From: Apium graveolens
Lineage: Eukaryota; Streptophyta; Magnoliopsida; Apiales; Apiaceae
Assembly (NCBI RefSeq): GCF_009905375.1
Contig: NC_133647.1
Coordinates: 79,715,583 to 79,779,582, forward strand
Length of the DNA: 64,000 nucleotides
Direction: 5' to 3'
Shown here one piece after another: positions 57,934 through 64,000 of the stretch (position 1 is its first letter; each line of letters opens with the position of its first letter). Below the pieces are notes generated by a model, which ran no database searches, was not told the DNA's origin, and worked only from the letters and a program-made list of their open reading frames with translations. The position numbers and the translations under genes were made by a program.

Positions 57934-59415
57934 CTGAAATAAGTGAGAAATTTGTTTGCCTGAAAGGTGTTTGAGAAAATGTCTGTAAAGAAAACCGTCA
58001 GAAAATGTGAGAGAGAATAAGAAAAGAGAGAGAGTGAGTAGAATAAAAATGAAAATAGAAGATTTGAAAATCTTTTATCTCTTTTACTTAGACAACCCAC
58101 GTGACAGCAGTTAATGAGAAGTGGAACAGACCTTTACACCTTTCAGCCATGCAGCAGTTAAGGCAAAAGTTAATGGGCACGGTAAATGAGTAATAATTAC
58201 ATTGCACGTTCAGTTTTAAAAAAAAACTGTTCCCACTAAACAAATGATTATTACTGCTTTATCTCACACAAACCAATATTCTGAGAAAAAATGATCGTTC
58301 AAGTAATGACCAAAAATAAACCAAGTAAATAAATACTGACACGTCAGCATCAGAACTTGATTATTATCAGAATTTAAAAGTCATCAGAATATGGCTCCTT
58401 AACTCGAAAAGTGAATGTGTATTTCTGTAATTCTTCACACAAATACTGATATGAGTACATCAGAACTTAATCATTAGAACTTCCATCAGAACTTGTCCTC
58501 AGAATTTATGTAACTGACACTTAGACTGTTCATCTAAAACAACATTTATCACCACAATAATTTTCATCATTTATATGGAGTGTAAGTGTGTGCATTAAGC
58601 TAAATATCAGACAAAGAGTATTGTCTGATTCACTTCAGTACATCTTAGAAATAAGGCATAACTAAGAACTTTGCTCAAAATCTGTCATTATTCTGAAGTC
58701 TACTATAGAATGAGTTCATGCATGAGTCCACCTCAACTGATTTGTGCTCATTTTATGCATCTTTTGAAATTCCTTATTACAGTGGCTTCTCAGTGTAAGT
58801 GAGTCACGACTGCTTATCAGAATTTATGCTGTTATCAGAGTATTTCTCCAGTAATCAGAGAATGTGAAAAGTCACTAAGAAAATTTTATTTTGCTTTTCT
58901 AATGCATATTACTTAATACCAGCAATACACTTGGGTCTTCCCTTCAACATTTTTACTCTAGATCTCAAAGGAGTACCTGATTTTTACTTCTTTTCTTTCT
59001 TTTTCTTTTGATAAGTGAGGCTTATCAACACTTAGTACATCCATCAGATTTACTAACATCAGAACTTAACAGATAAGAAGTACTATTCTAGTTTTTTTTT
59101 GACTTAGTAATAAGATACACAAAGTAAACTTTAACCAAGCTCAATATCAGAATTTGCTTGTGTTAAAAGATTTCCACATAAACAATTACTTCAAACATGG
59201 GATTATTAGTATATTAAAGACTACTAGGTCTGCATCTAGCTCAGTTATCCTCATTGGATTGAATAGTCACATAAACATTCATATCACTATCAGAGTTTAG
59301 AAATTCACATCAGACAACAATCAGCACTTAACAAATTTCAATTTAAGCACATAATACACAAAGATAGTAATATCTATAAATACTGATTATAAAGTCTGAT
59401 GTATCAAAACATAAA
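57934..59415 (-). other. Conserved pol-ORF3 spacer of copia-2
   Basis: 1.48 kb without a gene, colinear by eye with 33761-35209 of copia-1. It has exact TCAGAACTT at least four times (about 58342, 58459, 58486, 59060) plus variants TCAGAATTT, TCAGAATAT and TCAGAGTTT. CT-rich leader DNA on the element strand lies at 58010-58035, and a CACGTG (G-box core) at about 58098. The TATA-like box of copia-1 is not preserved here (GATAAAAG). Confidence 0.65.
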
Positions 59416-61119
59416 CTAAGTAGATTTAGAGAAAGAACCTGAAACCATTCCAAGTTCATTTACCAATCTTGTAAAAGTAGCTTCACACAGTGGTTTTCTG
59501 AAGATATCTGCTAGTTGTTGATCTGTTGGAACAAAATGCAATTCCATTGTACCTTCATCCACATATTCCCTTATGAAGTGGTACCTAATGCTGATGTGCT
59601 TTGTCATTGAGTGCTGAACTGGATTACCTGTCATAGTAATAGCACTTTGATTATCACAGTAAATAGGGATTTTAGAGTATGCTAACCCATAATCTAGTAA
59701 CTGATTCTTCATCCAAAGAATCTGTGCACAACAGCTTCCTGCAGCAATGTACTCTGCTTTTGCAGTTGATGTGAAAATTGACTTTTATTTCTTGCTAAAC
59801 CAAGAAACTAATCCGCCTCCAAGAAATTGACAGCTTCCACTTGTGCTTTTCCTGTCAATTTTGCATACTGTAAAATCTGCATCTGAGTAACCTATTAGTT
59901 TAAAGTCTGATTCTCTATGATACCACAATCCTAGATCAGTTGTACCCTTTAAGTACTTGAAAATTCTTTTCACAGCTGTTAAGTGAGGTTCTTTTGGATC
60001 TGCTTGAAATCTTGCACAAAGACAGGTAGCATGCATGATATCAGGTCTACTTGCAGTTAGATAGAGTAGTGAGCCAATTATACCTCTGTAATCAGTAATA
60101 TCAACTGATGTACCAGTATCTTTATCCAATTTTGTTGCAGTGGCCATAGGAGTGGATGCACTTGAACAGTCTTGCATTCCAAATTTCTTCAACAAATTTC
60201 TGGTGTACTTAGATTGACAAATAAAAGTTCCTTCTTCATTCTGCTTGATTTGAAGGCCCATAAAATAGCTAAGTTCTCCCATCATACTCATTTGATATCT
60301 TGACTGCATTAGCTTGGAAAACCTTTTACAAAGTCTATCATTTGTAGAACCAAAAATGATATCATCAACATATATCTGCACCAAAAGTAAGTCCCTTCCA
60401 TGGTTGAGATAAAACAATGTTTTATCAATAGTCCCTATGTTAAATCCACTTTCCAGAAGAAACTGAGCTAATGTCTCATACCATGCTCTTGGAGCTTGCT
60501 TAAGGCCATAAATTGTTTTATCAAGTCTGTAGACATGATGAGGAAATTTTGAATCTACAAAACCTGGAGGTTGTTCAACATATACTTCTTCTTCCAATTC
60601 TCCATTAAGAAAAGCACTTTTTACATCCATTTGAAAGACTGTAAAATTTTTGTGAGCAGCATAAGCCAAAAATATCCTTATGTCTTCCAATCTAGCAACT
60701 GGTGCAAATGTTTCATCATAATCAATTCCCTCATGTTGAGAATATCCTTTTGCAACCAGCCTTACTTTATTCCTTGTAATTATGCCATCACTATCAGTTT
60801 TGTTTCTGAACACCCACTTTGTACCAACAACAGATCTGTTCTTTGGTCTTGGCACCAGGATCCAGACTTTATTTCTTTCAAATTCATTTAACTCTTCCTG
60901 CATTGCTTGCACCCAATCAGCATCTTGAAGAGCTTCTTCCACTTTCTTTGGTTCAGTCTGAGAAAGAAAAGAGTGATAGAGATATTCATTTGATATTGCT
61001 GTTCTAGTTCTTATACCTACTTCAGGATCTCCAATAATCAAGTCAGGTGTATGTGCTTTAGTCCACTTCCTTGCAGATGGAAGGTTATCTCTAGAACTGG
61101 ATGCTCCCCCATGATCCAT
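59416..61119 (-). pseudogene. Copia-2 reverse transcriptase and RNase H
   Basis: A 444-codon open frame (61119-59785) begins in the IN-RT linker and covers [96 protein letters not shown], catalytic [32 protein letters not shown]. RNase H begins with [17 protein letters not shown] at 59785 (WFSKK-stop) breaks the frame. Reading continues as STSTAKAEYIAAGSCCAQIL (Glu), IPIYCDNQSAI (Asp) and TKHISIRYHFIREYV to a stop at 59416. All RT catalytic residues are present. RNase H is interrupted. Confidence 0.92.
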
Positions 61120-62820
61120 GCTGTCTCCATCAACATTTTCTGATGCTCCCCCTGAAATTATGCTCTCTGAGTTGGATTTTTCAGAATTTGAGTTTCCACA
61201 ATCATTAGTATTTGAGTTTCCAGAATTATCAGAACTTGGCCTATCAGAACTTGATGAATCAGAACTTGAAGAGCCTGTTCTAGATTCTGATTCTTCTTGA
61301 GAAGTGGTTGTATCTTCAATATGCTCCCCCTACACAGGTGCATTTTCCTTTGGCGTAGTTACCACAGTTTCAATAACATCATAGTTTAACCCATCAGAGT
61401 TTGTATTATCATGATTTAGACTGTCAGGATTTAGACTGTCAGGATTTAGACTCTCAGGATTTACAGAATCAGAATTTAAAACTTCATTCTCAAATCTCAG
61501 CTGATCATGATCATTAAAATTTTCAAGTCCAGTAATCTTCTTATCATCAAAAGAGACATTGATAGATTCCATGACAACCCTTGTTCTTAAATTGTAGACT
61601 CTGAACGCTTTTGTGGAAAGTGGATATCCAACAAAAATTCCTTCATCAGCTTTTAGATCAAATTTGGATAGCTGTTCAGGATGAGTCTTAAGAACAAAAC
61701 ACTTGCATCCAAATACATGAAAATACTTCAGATTTGGCTTCTTTTTCTTCACCATATCATATGGTGTCTTTCCATGCTTGTTGATAAGTGTTACATTCTG
61801 AGTAAAACAAGTAGTCTGCACAGCTTCAGCCCAAAAATAGGTTGGTAACTTTGCTTCATCAAGCATAGTTCGTGCAGCTTCAATAAGAGTTCTATTCTTT
61901 CTTTCAACAACTCCATTTTACTGTGGAGTTCCAGGAGCAGAGAATTCCTTCTTGATTCCTTGGTCTTTGCAGAACTCTTCCATAATCAAATTCTTGAACT
62001 CAGTGCCATTATCACTTCTTATGATTTTCACAGAGTCTTTAACCAATTTGTCCAGTTGTTTGACATGATCAATCAAGATAGATGCAGTTTGACTTTTTTT
62101 GTGCAAGAAATACACCCATGTGTATCTGGTGAACTCATCCACTATGACCATAGCATATTTCTTCTTTGCAATAGACATGACATTCACTGGACCAAATAGA
62201 TCAACATGTAGTAGGTGATAAGGCTCAAGAATTGAAGATTCAGTCTTGCTCTTGAATGAAGACTTTCTTTATTTTGCCTTTTGACAGGAATCACAAAGGC
62301 CATCGGGAGCAAATACTGATTTTGGCAGTCCTCTCACAAGATCTTTCTTGACTAGTTCATTTATATTGTTGAAATTTAAATGAGAGAGTTTCTTGTGACA
62401 ATTCCAGCTTTCTTCAATTGATGCTCTTCTTAACAGACAGATTGCAGAACCATCAGTACTTGTTGAAAGCTTGGCTTCATAAATGTTACCATGTCTGTAT
62501 CCTTTCAGAACAACTTTGCCTGTTGATTTGCTTACAACTTTACAGTGTTCTTCAAAAAAATCCACATGATAACCTCTGTCACAGATTTGACAAACACTCA
62601 GCAAATTGTGTTTAAGTCCTGAGACTAGAGCTACTTTTTCAATGATGACATTTCCAAGATTGATATTGCCATATCCCAGAGTTTTTCCTATGTTGCCATC
62701 TCCATAAGAAACACCTGGGCCAGCTTTCTCCACAAAGTCTGATAGCAGGGCTTTATTTCCAGTCATATGTCCTGAACATCCACTGTCCAGAACTAGGATG
62801 TTTTTTCTGTTGCCCTGCAA
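61120..62820 (-). pseudogene. Copia-2 protease, integrase and IN-RT linker
   Basis: Leftward: VLDSGCSGHMTGNKALLSDF (protease DSG; 62820 is only the first Met in frame), LVSGLKHNLLSVCQICDRGY, WNCHKKLSHLNFNN ... LCDSCQ, then a stop at 62269. The integrase core continues LLHVDLFGPVNVMSIAKKKY (Asp), FTRYTWVYFLHKK, IRSDNGTEFKNLIMEEF (Asp), a stop at 61918 replacing Gln, then NGVVERKNRTLIEAARTML (Glu). The C-terminal part is YFHVFGCKCFVLKTHPEQL, GIFVGYPLSTKAFRV. The linker (61520-61130) is rich in Ser, Asn and Asp and made of TCAGAATTT/TCAGGATTT-type repeats such as four copies of a 15-bp unit at 61420-61465. It is uninterrupted by the solo LTR present in copia-1. Confidence 0.9.
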
Positions 62821-64000
62821 TCACAAAGACCACTAATGATTAGTTTTAAGGACCCAGACTTGCTTGAATCCTTTGGCCTTATTAAGTTTGTTAACATTTG
62901 CAGCGGATTTAGCATTAGAGTTTATGTTAACAGTCTTCTTATCAGAATTTACAATATCAGATTTTGTATCAGAACTTACACTAGAAGGAATAATGCTAAC
63001 TTTCTTTAAAGAAGGTTTTATTTGATAATAATCATAGTACAAACTATGATATTCCTTATAAGTATAAATGGAATGCCATAAACTACCCCAATGAAACAAG
63101 GATTTTATGGCCTATATCTAACAGACTAACTCTTAACTCCAGATTTTGAAGGTAAGGAGTTTATGTTCTTATTCTTCCTGCAAAAAGAAGCCAAATGGTT
63201 AGAATTTTCACAGTTATAACATTTCTTTCTAGGAGCATTAGGAACAGGCTTATAATCATTGCTTTTATTCACACATTCCTTTCCATTCCTATTTTTCCTA
63301 GGTGACTTTACCTTGTTTGCATTTTTAACATCTTTCAGCTTATGCTTAAGCTGCTTCTTTGCCATTAAGCCTATGTTAACTTCAGTTGGCTTATCCTGTT
63401 TTGGTTTGTCAGAAGTTAATTTCTCTTTAACTTCTGATTTATCAATATCAGACTTTATAGCTACAAACTTAACAGGATTTACCTTTGGCTTTTGTTTAAC
63501 AACGATAGGCTCAATTTCTACAGCCTTTATTATTCTTATCATCTCCATAACCTAAGCCCTCGTTCCAGTTTCCACTACTTAACAAATTCTGAGTTGTTCT
63601 GCCAGAGTTAGTCCAAGTCCTGATAATCTCTCTTTCCTTTTCTAACTCAGTTTTTAGAGATTCATTGATTTTAAGCACTTCATCTCTAACATAGAAAGCA
63701 TCATCTCTATCTTTCTGAGTTTGATGGAACATAACTAACTCTTTTTCTAAATAATCATTCCTCTTTTTATAAGCAAGATTTTCAGAAGTTAATCTTTCAC
63801 ATGTTAAAGTTTGATCTCTATAACTAATGAACATGGTTTTAAGATATCTTCTCAACTCAGTAATATCATCAGTATGAAAAGTATAAGTTGTTTGAGGTAC
63901 CTTTAACTCAGCAGCTTCAGAATTGCTATCAGCATTTGCCATCAAGGCATAGTTCACCTCACTTTCAGAATCTGAAGTGTCTGTCCAGCTTTTCTTCTTT
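62821..64000 (-). pseudogene. Copia-2 gag, C-terminal part, cut by the window edge
   Basis: Leftward from the edge: NYALMANADSNSEAAELKVP and a helical charged region (DYLEKELVMFHQTQKDRDDA; SLKTELEKEREIIRTWTNSG). A frame change at about 63530 leads to a Lys-rich segment and an intact zinc knuckle, CYNCENSNHLASFC (about 63219-63178). A stop at 63126 and another shift lead to a second, degraded knuckle (WGSLWHSIYTY, about 63085) and EYHSLYYDYYQIKPSLKKVS, ending at 62833 just before protease. The N-terminal UBN2 core is outside the window. Confidence 0.88.

Larger units (their letters stand above)
51993..64000 (-). mobile_element. Copia-2: SIRE-like Ty1/copia element, runs off right edge
   Basis: Same family as copia-1. 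Leftward order: gag (partial), PR, IN, RT, RNase H, spacer, ORF3, polypurine tract, 3' LTR (51993-52609). The presumed left target copy is TTAAA (51988-51992); the right one is outside the window. A gypsy solo LTR (54955-56196) interrupts ORF3. Its IN and RT reading frames are better preserved than in copia-1. Confidence 0.92.

Overview
The window is nuclear DNA of a flowering plant and consists almost entirely of nested LTR retrotransposons. The lineages present (Tat-type and chromovirus Ty3/gypsy, SIRE-like and a second Ty1/copia type), the initiator-Met-tRNA primer sites and a plant-type pyrophosphatase fragment point to a eudicot with a large repeat-rich genome. The SIRE-like third ORF resembles, from memory, a protein common in asterid (Asteraceae/Apiaceae) copia elements. 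That placement is inference. I see no intact host gene, no tRNA or rRNA gene and no CRISPR.

Layout. 1-1494 is an antisense gypsy-type LTR cut by the window edge. It sits inside a truncated plus-strand SIRE-like copia (copia-0, 1495-4168), which itself sits inside the RT gene of a plus-strand Tat-lineage gypsy element. The Tat remnant runs 4169-10919 (RT, two RNases H, integrase, antisense ORF, minisatellites) and its presumed 3' LTR is at 43326-44670. Between these lies chromovirus A (10920-43325), which has an internal deletion. Its 3' LTR is split by minus-strand copia-1 (16501-43231, target duplication ATATA). Copia-1 in turn carries complete chromovirus B (19833-32519, duplication GTGGA), an Athila-like solo LTR (37921-39370, duplication AGTTC) and a small insertion in RT. 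This is a four-deep nest.

44671-49826 is AT-rich intergenic DNA with a MITE-like double-hairpin element and a tRNA-derived SINE-like segment. 49827-49958 is a short pseudogene fragment of soluble inorganic pyrophosphatase flanked by scrambled inverted repeats. 50080-51992 is a decayed copia pol fragment. 51993-64000 is copia-2, a minus-strand sister of copia-1 that runs off the right edge and carries a solo LTR at 54955-56196 (duplication GAGGC).

How the parts relate. Copia-0, -1 and -2 are one family with LTRs of about 550-620 bp. Their order is gag (three zinc-knuckle positions), PR, IN, RT, RNase H, a conserved spacer of about 1.45 kb, a third ORF (ORF3) of about 1,290 codons, polypurine tract and 3' LTR. 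ORF3 has no function I recognise and is the best candidate for something under-described. All coding regions are broken, mostly by stops of the C-to-T or G-to-A type, so no element here looks autonomous.
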